A DNA stretch of 64,000 bases, taken from contig CAIJNL010000018.1 in assembly GCA_903822005.1 (NCBI GenBank), forward strand, positions 186,001 through 250,000, given 5' to 3'. The notes under the pieces are model-generated. The model had not been told where the DNA came from and made no database searches. It saw only the letters and a program-made list of their open reading frames with translations. The stretch's first letter is position 1. Each line of letters opens with the position of its first letter. A program made the position numbers and the translations under genes. Source of the DNA: an uncultured Nitrospiraceae bacterium. Its GTDB lineage: Bacteria > Nitrospirota > Thermodesulfovibrionia > Thermodesulfovibrionales > Dissulfurispiraceae. Shown here piece after piece: positions 36,549 through 46,070 of the stretch.

Positions 36549-38189
36549 ATGAATTTATCATTAAACCGGATGACCTTAAGGGTCAAGCTCTGGCTGCTGG
36601 CAGCCACTGCTTTTATCGGAGTCGCCGTGATAATTGGATACTCGCTCATGTCTCTCAAGGCCGGCCTTATTGAAGAAAAACAGCTCAAGACAAAAAGCGT
36701 TGTCGAGACTGCCCATGGCATAATCACGCATTATCACACGCTCTCCACTGAAGGCAAAATGTCCGTGAGTGAAGCGAAGGCCTCAGCGATTGCTGTTATA
36801 AACGGGTTGCGGTACGAAAAGAAGGAATATTTCTTTTTGAGCGACCTCGAACCGAAACTCCTGGTCAATCCTTTGCGCCCTGAATCCGTTGGGAAGAATG
36901 CATCCGAAGTGAGGGATGCCAACGGCCGGCAGATATATATAGCCTTTGCTGAAACGGCAAAGAAAAATGCCGACGGAGGATTTGTTAATTATCTGCAGAA
37001 GCTGGCGGACAGGCCGCCTCTTCCAAAGATATCCTTTGTGAAATATTTTGAGCCGTGGCAGTGGGTGCTGGGTTCTGGAATCTATATAGAAGATGTTAAT
37101 GCTGTTTTCTGGGCAATGGCCTGGCGGATGAGTCTAATAGGCGGCCTTGTAATGATTTTTATTCTTGGTCTCGGCTATTTCATCAACAACAGCATTCAGC
37201 GGCAGCTTGGCGCTGAACCGGCCCGCGTGGCAGAAGTGGTCAAGTCGGTCGCCCGTGGCGATTTGCGAGTAACTGTCGAGACAAAGGCCGGCGACAGCAC
37301 AAGCCTGCTGGCCGACATTAAAGATATGGTATCAAAATTGAGAGAAATTGTTGAAAGCATCAAAATTGCGTCAGATGGCATTACAGCCGGAAGCAGCGAT
37401 CTCCGCGGACATTCCGCCGAAATTTCGCTCAGCATGACAGGACAGTCTGAACGAGCATCCCAAATAGCGACTTCAGCAGAAGAGATGGCACAGACTGTAG
37501 TGGATATTGCAAGGAACGCGTCGAATATGGCCGCATCAGCCATAAGTTCTTCAGAAATTGCCAAAGAGGGTGAAAAAATAGTCATTAAATCTGTATCTGA
37601 AGTCAAAGCGATTGCATCTACGGTAAGTGAATCGGCCCAAATCATGAAGGACCTTGGGACGCGATCGAAACAGATTGGTGAAATTGTAAACGTTATTAAT
37701 GATATAGCTGATCAGACGAATCTGCTTGCGCTCAATGCCGCAATAGAGGCAGCGCGCGCAGGTGAGCAGGGGAGAGGGTTTGCTGTTGTTGCTGACGAAG
37801 TCCGGAAGCTTGCTGAAAGAACTGCCAAGGCTACTTCGGAAATCGGTTCCATGATAAAGGGTATTCAAAAAGACGTCGACGGCGCGGTCGTTTCCATGGA
37901 TGGAGCGACTAAGCAGGTAGATGCAGGTGTTGCGTTTTCCTCCATGGCAGGAGAGTCTCTGCACAAAATAGTCAGAAGCGTTGATGACTTGCATGCAATT
38001 GTGCAGCAGATAGCTGCTGCTACAGAGGAAATGTCCTCGGTCTCTGAACATATAAGCGGCGACATACAGTCTATTGCCCTGACGTCCCAGGATATCAATA
38101 CCGGGTCGGGCCAAATATCTCAGGCGTCAACAAACCTGGCCGGCGTCGCGAGTAACCTAAAGGGAGTTGTAAGCAGGTTTCGGATGTGA
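36549..38189 (+). CDS. Methyl-accepting chemotaxis protein with Cache sensor
   Basis: A 546-residue chemoreceptor. TM1 is at ~13-33, the periplasmic sensor resembles a single Cache domain ([18 protein letters not shown] and [14 protein letters not shown]), TM2 is at ~186-210, a HAMP linker follows, and the signalling tip is standard: [20 protein letters not shown], then [20 protein letters not shown]. It clusters at the pole and controls CheA kinase. The ligand is unknown; single Cache domains of this type often sense small organic acids. GGGGGTATGCG gives a G-rich site before ATG 36549. No other chemotaxis gene is in the window. Confidence 0.95.
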   Translation: MNLSLNRMTLRVKLWLLAATAFIGVAVIIGYSLMSLKAGLIEEKQLKTKSVVETAHGIITHYHTLSTEGKMSVSEAKASAIAVINGLRYEKKEYFFLSDLEPKLLVNPLRPESVGKNASEVRDANGRQIYIAFAETAKKNADGGFVNYLQKLADRPPLPKISFVKYFEPWQWVLGSGIYIEDVNAVFWAMAWRMSLIGGLVMIFILGLGYFINNSIQRQLGAEPARVAEVVKSVARGDLRVTVETKAGDSTSLLADIKDMVSKLREIVESIKIASDGITAGSSDLRGHSAEISLSMTGQSERASQIATSAEEMAQTVVDIARNASNMAASAISSSEIAKEGEKIVIKSVSEVKAIASTVSESAQIMKDLGTRSKQIGEIVNVINDIADQTNLLALNAAIEAARAGEQGRGFAVVADEVRKLAERTAKATSEIGSMIKGIQKDVDGAVVSMDGATKQVDAGVAFSSMAGESLHKIVRSVDDLHAIVQQIAAATEEMSSVSEHISGDIQSIALTSQDINTGSGQISQASTNLAGVASNLKGVVSRFRM

Positions 38190-38214
38190 GAAGCGTCTAT
38201 CCTGTTTAAAAACA

Positions 38215-40128
38215 ATGGATACTCGCAACAGCTCCATGTCTTGGCTGCCCATGACCATCGATGAAATGCGCGGCCGCGGCTGGAAAGAACTGGATGTAAT
38301 TTTCGTCAGCGGAGATGCCTACATAGATCACCCGGCCTTCGGTGTACCGCTTTTGGCGCGCTGGCTTGAGAAACATGGTTTGCGGGTCGGGATCATCGCC
38401 CAACCGGATTGGCGCTCCAAAGAGCCTTTCATGGTGCTTGGGAAGCCAAGACTCTTCTTCGCTGTTTCAGCCGGGGCCATGGACTCCATGGTTGCTCATT
38501 ATACTCCTGCCCGCAAGCTGCGCCACGATGATGCCTACACCCCTGGTAACATGCATGGGGCCCGCCCTAATCGCACCACCCTTGTCTACACCACCCGGCT
38601 GAAGGAAGCCTTTCGCGATGTGCCGGTGATCATAGGCGGCATCGAAGCCTCTTTGCGCCGGTTTGCCCATTATGATTTTTGGGAAGATAAAGTCCGGCGG
38701 TCTATTATTTTCGATGCCAAGGCCGACCTGTTGATCTACGGTATGGCTGAAAACCCCCTCCTGGATGTTGCTCAGCGGATGCAAAAGGGCGAATCTCTGT
38801 CTTCAATAAAGGATGTTCTCGGTACTGCTTATATCAGCCGGGAGCTGCCAGTTTCGGACTCGAAGGCTCTTACCGGGCCGGAACAAAGCGTTTTTTTGGA
38901 AATTCCTTCGTTCGAAGATGTTGCAGCTGAACCGAAAAAATTTGCCGAGGCCTTTCGCCTGGAAAGCAATGAGCAAAATCCTTTCTGTGGCCGGATAATA
39001 ATTCAACGCCACGGTGACCGTTTGTTGATCTGCAACCCTCCGGCGCTGCCGCTCTCAGAGGCCGAGATAGACAGTGTTTATGCCCTGCCGTTCACCAGGT
39101 CGCCGCACCAGTCGTACGATAAGCCGATACCAGCCTGGGAGCAGATCAAGACATCTATTACCAGCCACCGCGGTTGCTTCGGCGGATGCTCCTTCTGCGC
39201 TATAACCATGCATCAGGGCAAGACAATACAGTCTCGCAGCGAGACCTCTGTGCTAAACGAAATCGATGCGCTTTCCGGCAAGCCCTGGTTTCGCGGCAGC
39301 ATCAGCGATGTAGGTGGTCCCACCGCCAACATGTACGGTCTTTATTGCGGCCATCGCGAATCAGAGCGATCATGCAAAAAAAATAGCTGCATCTTTCCTG
39401 TAGTCTGCAAAAACCTCGGGACAGACGACACCCGGTTGGTCTCATTGCTGCGTAAAGCGCGCGACAGGCGGGGAGTCAGGCATGTTGCAGTATCGTCAGG
39501 GGTACGCTATGATCTGCTGGAGCGCCAGCCTTCCTATTTCGGTGATCTGGTTGAGCATTATGTCGGCGGACTGCTCAAGATAGCGCCGGAACATCTCGCC
39601 GAACATATCACAACTCTTATGCATAAACCCGGGAAAAAATCTTTTGAAATTTTTCTCAGGCGTTTCCGCAATGAAAATGAACGCCTTGGGAAGCGGCAAC
39701 AGATTGTTCCCTATCTGATCTCGGGTCATCCCGGCTGCACCCTTGCCGATATGCTGGAACTTGCTCTTCAACTTAAAAAGCTGGGACTGAAGGTGGAGCA
39801 AGTGCAGGATTTTACGCCGACGCCCGGGACGCTTTCGACTTGCATGTTTTATACTGGGATCAACCCCGAGACAGGAAAGCCGGTGTATGTTCCTCGCAGT
39901 GATCGGGAAAAAGGCTTACAGAAAGCTTTGCTGCTATGGCACCAGCCCGAGGAGCAAAAGAAGATAGTGGAAGCGCTTAGAGAGCTCGGCAAGGAAGAGA
40001 TGGCGTCAATATTGTTAGCGGGAGGCGACAGCGGAGGTGGGCGTTTGGGGAAGCATTCGCAAACGCTGCCCGCAAGACGATCACGCGCGCCTCACGGGCG
40101 TAGTCGGGACAGCAAAAAATTGAGGTGA
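38215..40128 (+). CDS. YgiQ-family radical SAM protein
   Basis: A 637-residue protein of the YgiQ family: WLPMTIDEM and [17 protein letters not shown] at the N-terminus, [19 protein letters not shown], and the radical SAM cluster motif in [13 protein letters not shown] (CxxxCxxC). The N-terminal half is a B12-like Rossmann module without a known cobalamin histidine motif. The substrate is unknown even in well-studied organisms. The C-terminal ~40 residues are basic and low-complexity. It lies 25 bp after the MCP gene and could be read from the same transcript. Confidence 0.93.
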   Translation: MDTRNSSMSWLPMTIDEMRGRGWKELDVIFVSGDAYIDHPAFGVPLLARWLEKHGLRVGIIAQPDWRSKEPFMVLGKPRLFFAVSAGAMDSMVAHYTPARKLRHDDAYTPGNMHGARPNRTTLVYTTRLKEAFRDVPVIIGGIEASLRRFAHYDFWEDKVRRSIIFDAKADLLIYGMAENPLLDVAQRMQKGESLSSIKDVLGTAYISRELPVSDSKALTGPEQSVFLEIPSFEDVAAEPKKFAEAFRLESNEQNPFCGRIIIQRHGDRLLICNPPALPLSEAEIDSVYALPFTRSPHQSYDKPIPAWEQIKTSITSHRGCFGGCSFCAITMHQGKTIQSRSETSVLNEIDALSGKPWFRGSISDVGGPTANMYGLYCGHRESERSCKKNSCIFPVVCKNLGTDDTRLVSLLRKARDRRGVRHVAVSSGVRYDLLERQPSYFGDLVEHYVGGLLKIAPEHLAEHITTLMHKPGKKSFEIFLRRFRNENERLGKRQQIVPYLISGHPGCTLADMLELALQLKKLGLKVEQVQDFTPTPGTLSTCMFYTGINPETGKPVYVPRSDREKGLQKALLLWHQPEEQKKIVEALRELGKEEMASILLAGGDSGGGRLGKHSQTLPARRSRAPHGRSRDSKKLR

Positions 40129-40233
40129 GTGTTATTGGAGGGATTCTTATAGCCCGGATCTGTTAAAATTCAACACACTTAATTATGGACATGTGTAACA
40201 GCGTCAATCAAAGAGAGGAAGCTCATAAATACT

Positions 40234-40494
40234 ATGGATAGTGTGACTTTTTTAGGGTATGCGGCGGGTGCTCTGACGACTGTATCACTGCTGCCCCAGG
40301 TAATAAAAATCTGGAGGTCACGTTCGGCCGGGGACATTTCTCTGGTAATGTTTATTGTCTTCAGCATCGGGATTACACTCTGGATAATATACGGGTTTGC
40401 TATTGACTCCATGCCGGTCATTGTAGCGAATTTTGTCTCGCTCTTTCTTGGCCTAGTTATCCTGTGGCTCAAATTTAAATTTCGGCATCATTGA
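40234..40494 (+). CDS. SemiSWEET-type transporter
   Basis: An 86-residue protein of three membrane helices with the PQ-loop motif: LLPQVIKIWRSRSAGDIS, at about 20-37. This matches bacterial SemiSWEETs, which dimerise to make a sugar-type transporter and lack the other four helices of SWEETs. The substrate cannot be told. A GAGGAAG precedes the ATG. It follows ygiQ by about 105 bp and precedes the DUF3842 gene by 33 bp. Confidence 0.85.
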   Translation: MDSVTFLGYAAGALTTVSLLPQVIKIWRSRSAGDISLVMFIVFSIGITLWIIYGFAIDSMPVIVANFVSLFLGLVILWLKFKFRHH

Positions 40495-40527
40495 CACTCT
40501 CATCTGCCTGTTTCTATACTTAAATCC

Positions 40528-40944
40528 ATGAAAACTATTGCAGTTATAGACGGCCAGGGCGGCGGCATTGGCAGTTTCATCATAAAGTCGCTGCGCGAAC
40601 ATTTTGGAGAGAGTATAGAAATTATAGCGCTCGGCACTAATTCTACCGCCACCTCGGCCATGCTTAAGGCCCGCGCCAATAAAGGTGCAACAGGAGAGAA
40701 CGCAATAATATGGAACGCACCGAGAGTAGACATTATTACGGGACCGCTTAGTATTGTGCTGGCCAACAGCATGCTGGGCGAGCTGACTGCTAGGATGTCT
40801 GAAGCCATATCATCATCTCCTGCAAAAAGAATTCTCCTTTCACTGAACCAGGAGCATGTAGATATCGTGGGGGCCGAAAAAGAGCCATTGCCCCATTTGA
40901 TAGAAAAGCTCGTTTCAAAAATAAGGGAGGAATGCAATGTGTGA
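40528..40944 (+). CDS. DUF3842 family protein
   Basis: A 138-residue protein beginning MKTIAVIDGQGGGIGSFIIK, an N-terminal nucleotide-binding-like glycine loop, with NSTATSAMLKARANKGATGE further on. This is the DUF3842 pattern; its function is unknown. The gene overlaps the downstream nickel-binding CooT gene by eight bases, so the two are probably translationally coupled, which points to nickel handling or carbon monoxide dehydrogenase maturation. That link is inference. Confidence 0.85.
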   Translation: MKTIAVIDGQGGGIGSFIIKSLREHFGESIEIIALGTNSTATSAMLKARANKGATGENAIIWNAPRVDIITGPLSIVLANSMLGELTARMSEAISSSPAKRILLSLNQEHVDIVGAEKEPLPHLIEKLVSKIREECNV

Positions 40945-41128
40945 AGCCAACGCATATGTACTAAAGAACGGACAGGAAGAGCTGTACCTCGATAACGTGG
41001 ATATACTTTTGCCTGAGGGCGGAAAGCTCTATCTCAAAAACCTCTTTGGTGTGCAAAAGACTTTTGAGGGACATGTGAAAGAGATATCGCTTCTTAAGCA
41101 CAAGATCATCCTGGAGGAAAACAAGTAA
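40937..41128 (+). CDS. CooT-family nickel-binding protein
   Basis: A 63-residue protein starting MCEANAYV. The CooT family has this N-terminus, and cysteine 2 is a nickel ligand in characterised CooT, which serves as a metallochaperone in carbon monoxide dehydrogenase maturation. The rest (beta-rich, DVDILLPEGGKLYLKN-like pattern) fits the small SH3-like fold. GGGAGG occurs six bases before ATG 40937, inside DUF3842. No CODH or Ni-enzyme gene is present in the window. Confidence 0.85.
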   Translation: MCEANAYVLKNGQEELYLDNVDILLPEGGKLYLKNLFGVQKTFEGHVKEISLLKHKIILEENK

Positions 41129-41208
41129 CAGAATTGATCTGACGCTACTAGACACACATATCCACTATGCCTTTGCGAAGGTCTTTAGCGTAACCCAGTT
41201 TGATTCTT

Positions 41209-42207
41209 TTACTCCTTCGTAAGAACTGCTGCTTGCCGCTCGCCTGGTTTCTGAATGGTGTCCTGATCGGACCTGGACGATGGGAGAGAAGACAGATAAC
41301 CGGTCCTGTAATAAAACAGGAGGAGTGACGCAATTATGATAACCATCGCGTACCATAGAGCCGCCTGTGACGCAAAATTCAGCGGCAATGTCAGCAGCGT
41401 GCCGATGACGGGTATGGATGCTGAAAAAATGGAGACCAGTGATATCACAAACAAAACTGCTAAAAAAACAGCGATCATAATAGATGTCAGCAGCAATGCC
41501 TTCGGGTTCCTGTACATATAGAGCACCGTCTGCTTTAACCCTCTGAAAGGCCTGGGACGGTTAAATGCGAGATATCCGAACCCGTACAGGGTGGTACCCA
41601 AAATAAAAAGAAAGATCAGCAGGCCTGTGGTGCCCAGAAGCAGCCCGAAGAATATCCTCAGGAACTCGCTGAATGCCGCCTCACTGGTCTCTGCCAGAAT
41701 AACGAGCTGATTTGCGCTTTCGCCCAGCACACCCATAATCATGGTGAACAGTGTGAACCCCAGACCAGCAATATTTGCATATATGAATACCGGGAAGAAA
41801 AGCCTCCTGGCCTCTGACCAGAATACCTGCAATGAGAAGCTTTGGCCATTCTGAATAGTCCTTGCCAGCAGACCTATAGTGCCCGCCCAGACAAATATGG
41901 ACATGCAGACGAGAGACGCGGCATACAATATAAAACTGAGAACGACGAATATGACGATAAGAAGGGACTTACTCACCATCTCTCCCGCTATCCTGAAGAC
42001 ACCGGCCAGATCAGGCTGGCGCAGCATCTCCGTCAGGTCAACGCCAAAGATGATGAATGCAATTGCAAGGGGAATGCCTACAATAATAAGCATAAAGAGA
42101 AACCCGAGGAACATGAACAGAAACTGGATCAGGATGAGCTGCCAGTTTTTGTTTGCGACCTGAAGGCCCTCTTTGATAATCTCAATGTATCCCATAACTG
42201 CGCTCAC
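41209..42207 (-). CDS. Six-helix membrane protein at the end of the LPS operon
   Basis: A 332-residue protein with about six membrane helices (near 22-50, 84-110, 135-160, 190-215, 238-258, 265-300) and a short polar C-terminal tail. I do not recognise a family beyond general similarity to multi-pass proteins annotated as glycerophosphoryl diester phosphodiesterase membrane domains. It overlaps lpxI by four bases, so it is co-translated with the lipid A genes. That suggests a role in lipid or envelope assembly; it is not LpxB, which is a soluble glycosyltransferase. Confidence 0.7.
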   Translation of the reverse strand: MSAVMGYIEIIKEGLQVANKNWQLILIQFLFMFLGFLFMLIIVGIPLAIAFIIFGVDLTEMLRQPDLAGVFRIAGEMVSKSLLIVIFVVLSFILYAASLVCMSIFVWAGTIGLLARTIQNGQSFSLQVFWSEARRLFFPVFIYANIAGLGFTLFTMIMGVLGESANQLVILAETSEAAFSEFLRIFFGLLLGTTGLLIFLFILGTTLYGFGYLAFNRPRPFRGLKQTVLYMYRNPKALLLTSIMIAVFLAVLFVISLVSIFSASIPVIGTLLTLPLNFASQAALWYAMVIIIASLLLFYYRTGYLSSLPSSRSDQDTIQKPGERQAAVLTKE

Positions 42208-43043
42208 TTCCCGTCTGAGGATTGCTCCGCATACCTGCTATCAGAGATGCCTACAATCTTAATGCCGGCTGCCTCCGCCTCTTTTATGACAACGTCTTTG
42301 TTGACTATTATACTCTTATGGGCTTCAATTGCCAAAACGCCGGCCTTTGCGCTGCACATGGCCTTGATGGTATCGGAGCCTACCGTCGGGACATCAAGCC
42401 GCATGTCCTGCTGCGGTTTGCTTATCTTCACGACTACAGCCCCTTCCTCAGCCCAGTAGCCCCCCCTGAGAATCGCTTCATCAGTGCCTTCAATGGCCTC
42501 GACCGCCATAATTGCACGCCCTTTTACTACGACCGTCTGGCCTATGTCCAGCCGCCCTATCTCCTTAGCCAGACGCCAGCCATATTCGATATCTTTCCAT
42601 TCTTCCTCGTCAGGCTGTTTATTTGTCAAACAGCCTTCAGGAGTAAGCAGATGAGGACTAAACGCAGGCGTCTCGATAATCTCAATGCCTTCGTCCGCAA
42701 GTTCTTTTTTTATAGCCTTGAGGATAACGTCGTCGCCCTTGTTTATGATAGAAAAAAGCAGCTTCAACCCTCTCAGGTCGGGGGTTATTTTGGACTTGTA
42801 AAGAAGAGACTTCGGCACCTTGCCGGCCATAAGGGCCTCTTTTACATTATTTTTTTTCAGGATATCGATCAATTCTCCGAACTTGCCGGGGTTTATCCAT
42901 TTGATGACATCTGATACTTCATTAAGTTCATCAGATGCGAGATTTTCAAGTGCGACTGTGACTACAGTGTACCCGCGCGCCCTGGCATCATTCGCAATAA
43001 TGATAGGCAGCGCTCCGGCGCCGGCAATAAGACCTATCTGCAT
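42204..43043 (-). CDS. lpxI: UDP-2,3-diacylglucosamine pyrophosphatase LpxI
   Basis: A 279-residue LpxI (DUF1009-type): IGLIAGAGALPIIIANDARAR at the N-terminus, the central ADEGIEIIETPAFSPHLL, and VPTVGSDTIKAM plus GVLAIEAHKSII near the end. LpxI hydrolyses UDP-2,3-diacylglucosamine to lipid X and is the alternative to LpxH. It overlaps lpxA by ten bases and the six-helix protein by four, an operon with tight coupling. Length is normal. Confidence 0.95.
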   Translation of the reverse strand: MQIGLIAGAGALPIIIANDARARGYTVVTVALENLASDELNEVSDVIKWINPGKFGELIDILKKNNVKEALMAGKVPKSLLYKSKITPDLRGLKLLFSIINKGDDVILKAIKKELADEGIEIIETPAFSPHLLTPEGCLTNKQPDEEEWKDIEYGWRLAKEIGRLDIGQTVVVKGRAIMAVEAIEGTDEAILRGGYWAEEGAVVVKISKPQQDMRLDVPTVGSDTIKAMCSAKAGVLAIEAHKSIIVNKDVVIKEAEAAGIKIVGISDSRYAEQSSDGK

Positions 43044-43813
43044 ATGCCTCTTTTGTTCGCCTCGATAAATTCCACCAGATGCAGAATTTCGGGTATCTGG
43101 GGAAGAGTCGTCCTTATCCTCTCAAGGGCCTCGGACATGGGGGCTTTGTCCCTGAATAATATCTTGTAGGCCTTTTTCAGGGTATTGATGGTTTCGTCTG
43201 AAAAACCTCTCCTTTTAAGACCAATGACATTTAGCCCATAGAGTTTTGCCCTGTGGTCTGACGCCATGGTATATGGCGGAATGTCCTGTGTAATGCCGGT
43301 GCATCCCCCGACCATTGCGTAAGATCCAACGCGATTGTTCTGGTGTATCGCTACAAGACCGCCTATAAAAACAAAGTCCTCGACCATCACATGTCCGGCA
43401 AGCGTTGATGCGTTTGCAAGAATATTGGACGTGCCGATCACACAGTCATGCGCGATATGCACGTATGCCATGATAAAGTTCGAGTCGCCCACCGTTGTCA
43501 CACCGCTGCCGCTTATCGATGCCCTGTGAATAGACGCATATTCCCTTATGATATTATTTTTGCCGATTTTTACCGCGGTCTTCTCGCCCTTGTATTTAAA
43601 GTCCTGGGGAGGCAGCCCGATTGTAGCAAACTGGTGTATAACAGAGTCCTCTCCGATCTCTGCATCCCCTTCAATTACAACATGAGAGATCAGCTTTGTG
43701 CCTCTTCCAAGTGATACTCCGTCCCCGATAATGCAGTAAGGGCCGATGAACACATCCTCTCCAATTTCGGCCTTTTTACTTACAATCGCGGATTTATGAA
43801 TTTCGGTAGACAT
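43034..43813 (-). CDS. lpxA: Acyl-ACP--UDP-N-acetylglucosamine O-acyltransferase LpxA
   Basis: LpxA adds the first acyl chain to UDP-GlcNAc in lipid A synthesis. The 259-residue protein shows left-handed beta-helix hexapeptide repeats (IGEDVFIGPYCIIGDG and so on), the catalytic histidine region in NIIREYASIHRAS, and HIAHDCVIGT, then a helical C-terminal domain with GLKRRGFS. GGGGG precedes ATG 43813. It follows fabZ by eight bases. Confidence 0.97.
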   Translation of the reverse strand: MSTEIHKSAIVSKKAEIGEDVFIGPYCIIGDGVSLGRGTKLISHVVIEGDAEIGEDSVIHQFATIGLPPQDFKYKGEKTAVKIGKNNIIREYASIHRASISGSGVTTVGDSNFIMAYVHIAHDCVIGTSNILANASTLAGHVMVEDFVFIGGLVAIHQNNRVGSYAMVGGCTGITQDIPPYTMASDHRAKLYGLNVIGLKRRGFSDETINTLKKAYKILFRDKAPMSEALERIRTTLPQIPEILHLVEFIEANKRGICR

Positions 43814-43821
43814 GTGCCCCC

Positions 43822-44253
43822 CTAAATTTGCTTGTCGGTGACCATTGCCGTGAAATCGGCTTCAGCGGCCAGCTTGTCGCCTATAAAGGCCTCTCCGCTG
43901 AATTTCCAGACGTTGCCTCTTATCTGGACTGCCTTGACCTCAAACCTCAACTGGTCGCCGGGCATAACAGGCTTTCTGAATTTAACCTTGTCTATGCTCA
44001 TAAAATATACCGAACTGCCCTGCATGCCCGACTTGAACGCGAGTATGCCTGATACCTGGGCCATAGCCTCGATTATGAGCACCCCAGGCATAACAGGATT
44101 GCCGGGGAAATGCCCTTGGAAAAAAGGCTCATTTATGGTAACATTCTTTATTCCCGTCACGCTAACTGATGGCTCTAAATGTGTTACCTTGTCTACCAGC
44201 AAAAAAGGATATCTATGCGGCAGAATTGAAAGTATCTCTTTTATCTCGATCAT
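43822..44253 (-). CDS. fabZ: 3-hydroxyacyl-[ACP] dehydratase FabZ
   Basis: A 143-residue hot-dog-fold dehydratase: LPHRYPFLLVDKV with the catalytic histidine, and GHFPGNPVMPGVLIIEAMAQ with the second catalytic region (glutamate). It dehydrates 3-hydroxyacyl-ACP in fatty-acid elongation and shares the 3-hydroxyacyl pool with LpxA/LpxD. TTGGAGG precedes ATG 44253. It lies between lpxD and lpxA, a standard arrangement. Confidence 0.97.
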   Translation of the reverse strand: MIEIKEILSILPHRYPFLLVDKVTHLEPSVSVTGIKNVTINEPFFQGHFPGNPVMPGVLIIEAMAQVSGILAFKSGMQGSSVYFMSIDKVKFRKPVMPGDQLRFEVKAVQIRGNVWKFSGEAFIGDKLAAEADFTAMVTDKQI

Positions 44254-44315
44254 ATTTCTTCCTCCAAAATTGAGAATGAGATTTCCGGCAAAGCTCTAAA
44301 CAGGCGACTGATTAT

Positions 44316-45353
44316 CTAACCCGTTTTGCGGCCGCTGTTTTCGGCTTCCCGGAGTGATTTTACCTGTTCTTCAAGTTCTGATATCTTCTTTTTCAACTCG
44401 GGCAACTGCGCGAATATAACGGACGACTTAAAGAAATCGCGATACGATATGGCCGGAGAACCCAGATAAACCCCTCGCTTCAAATCACCTACAACCCCTG
44501 CCTGGGCTCCAACCATGGTGCCTGCCTCAATATTCACATGGTCGGGAATTCCCGCCTGACCGCCCATGGCCACCCCGTCTCCTATATTGCAGCTCCCGGC
44601 AATGCCTACTTGTGATACCAGGATCACGTGACGTCCGATTTTGACATTATGGCCTATCTGCACCAGATTATCTATCTTTGTCCCTTTGCCTATAACAGTA
44701 GTGCCTGTGGTGGCGCGATCTATAGTGGTATTGGCGCCTATTTCAACATCATCCTCAATCAACACAGAACCCACCTGCGGTATCTTGCGGTGTGCCTGCC
44801 CGTCAAAAACATATCCGAAACCGTCAGAGCCAATCACTGCACCGGCATGAATTATTACCCTGTGTCCGACCGTGACTCCTTCCCGAATGGTCACGTTAGG
44901 ATAAATCAGGCATGCTTCACCAACGACGCTTTTGTCGCCGATGAATACTCCCGGATAGATAATACTGTCTTTGCCTATCACAACTCCCCTGCCCACATAT
45001 GCATAGGGATGTATCGTCACATTCTCGCCTATCAAAGCCTCATCAGAGACAGCGGCATTTTGGCTCACACCCTGGCATGGAGCCGGCGTTAAATAAAAAT
45101 GACCCAGAAGTTGCGCAAATGCAAGCTCCGGATTGGGAACGATTATCTGGGGTTTATCCAGATCTTCAGCTGAGGCTTTAACGAGAACGGCTGAGGCAGA
45201 ACTGTCCTTGGCCTGTTTCAGATATTTTGCGCCGGTGAGATAGGTGATATGCCCCGGTATTGTTTCGGAAAGCCCCGAAACCCCGGTTATCTCGATATCT
45301 CCGTCTCCGGCAACGACCCCGTTTATTAGTCCGGCAATCTCTTTTAGTTTCAT
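44316..45353 (-). CDS. lpxD: UDP-3-O-acylglucosamine N-acyltransferase LpxD
   Basis: A 345-residue hexapeptide-repeat transferase. The N-terminal UDP-binding domain (about 1-100) is followed by the parallel beta-helix with [20 protein letters not shown] and the catalytic histidine region QIGHNVKIG, and then a C-terminal helix rich in Lys/Glu. LpxD adds the second (N-linked) acyl chain. No obvious Shine-Dalgarno sequence precedes ATG 45353. It follows the Skp-like gene by 73 bp and precedes fabZ by 62. Confidence 0.97.
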   Translation of the reverse strand: MKLKEIAGLINGVVAGDGDIEITGVSGLSETIPGHITYLTGAKYLKQAKDSSASAVLVKASAEDLDKPQIIVPNPELAFAQLLGHFYLTPAPCQGVSQNAAVSDEALIGENVTIHPYAYVGRGVVIGKDSIIYPGVFIGDKSVVGEACLIYPNVTIREGVTVGHRVIIHAGAVIGSDGFGYVFDGQAHRKIPQVGSVLIEDDVEIGANTTIDRATTGTTVIGKGTKIDNLVQIGHNVKIGRHVILVSQVGIAGSCNIGDGVAMGGQAGIPDHVNIEAGTMVGAQAGVVGDLKRGVYLGSPAISYRDFFKSSVIFAQLPELKKKISELEEQVKSLREAENSGRKTG

Positions 45354-45368
45354 ATCTTAATAGACAGG

Positions 45369-45413
45369 CCGCCAGATCTCGGGGCTTTGTAATGATCCCG
45401 GACCAGACGGCCT
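45369..45413. other. Hairpin between lpxD and the Skp-like gene
   Basis: In the 73-bp gap AGGCCG and CGGCCT can pair, six bases each, with a loop of about 33 nt that contains a weaker inner stem. It is not followed by a T tract; it could be an mRNA processing or attenuation structure. Confidence 0.35.
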
Positions 45414-45426
45414 ACCTAATAAATTC

Positions 45427-45993
45427 CTATTTCTTTTTCTTGGGTTTAGAGGAACTGGAGGCGCCGGAGGAGTCAAGCTGGCTGATCACAGTATCTGTAA
45501 TGTCAAGACTCGGATCAACTGATAAAACCAGACCTTCCGCTCTCTCGAGGATAAGAGAATATTTTCCCTGCTGAGCTATTTGAAGCACTATATCCCTGAT
45601 CGTCTTTATAATACGACCGGTCAGTTCAGCCTCTTTCTTCCTCACTTCGTTCTGCGAATCAGCCATATTGCGCTGATATTCCCTTGTCAATCTCTCATAC
45701 TCTTCTGCCTTGTTCTTCTTCGCGTCCGCAGAAAGCACATCGCCCTGCTTTTCGAGATCAGACCTCAATTTCTCAATGGCCCGCCCTTTTGACTCAAGCG
45801 CCTCCTGCTTGCTCTTTATCATCCCCTCAAGATCAGCCTTGGCCTTTTTGCCCTGCTCGGACTCGTTAACTGCCTTATAGAGATCAACAACCCCTATCTT
45901 AAGTGCAGACGACGTTTCTTGTGCAAACACTACCGACATCGATCCGCAAAGCACTAGTAATACTAAAACTGCTGCCAAAAACATTTTTTTCAT
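45427..45993 (-). CDS. OmpH/Skp-family periplasmic chaperone
   Basis: A 188-residue exported protein: signal peptide of ~20 residues ending VFAQ, then a long coiled coil (about 45-130) with KLRSDLEKQGDVLSADAKK. It escorts outer-membrane proteins to BamA. Start: ATG 45993 (MKKMFLAAV), because GGAGG is five bases upstream; an ATG at 46005 lies before the GGAGG and is unlikely. The C-terminal tail is Lys/Ser-rich. It is between bamA and lpxD, the usual place for skp. Confidence 0.85.
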   Translation of the reverse strand: MKKMFLAAVLVLLVLCGSMSVVFAQETSSALKIGVVDLYKAVNESEQGKKAKADLEGMIKSKQEALESKGRAIEKLRSDLEKQGDVLSADAKKNKAEEYERLTREYQRNMADSQNEVRKKEAELTGRIIKTIRDIVLQIAQQGKYSLILERAEGLVLSVDPSLDITDTVISQLDSSGASSSSKPKKKK

Positions 45994-46070
45994 CATAGCC
46001 TCCATCCTGTTACAGTATATGTACGTAAACTCAATAAACTTCTTGCGGGCATATTGAATAAATATACCCC

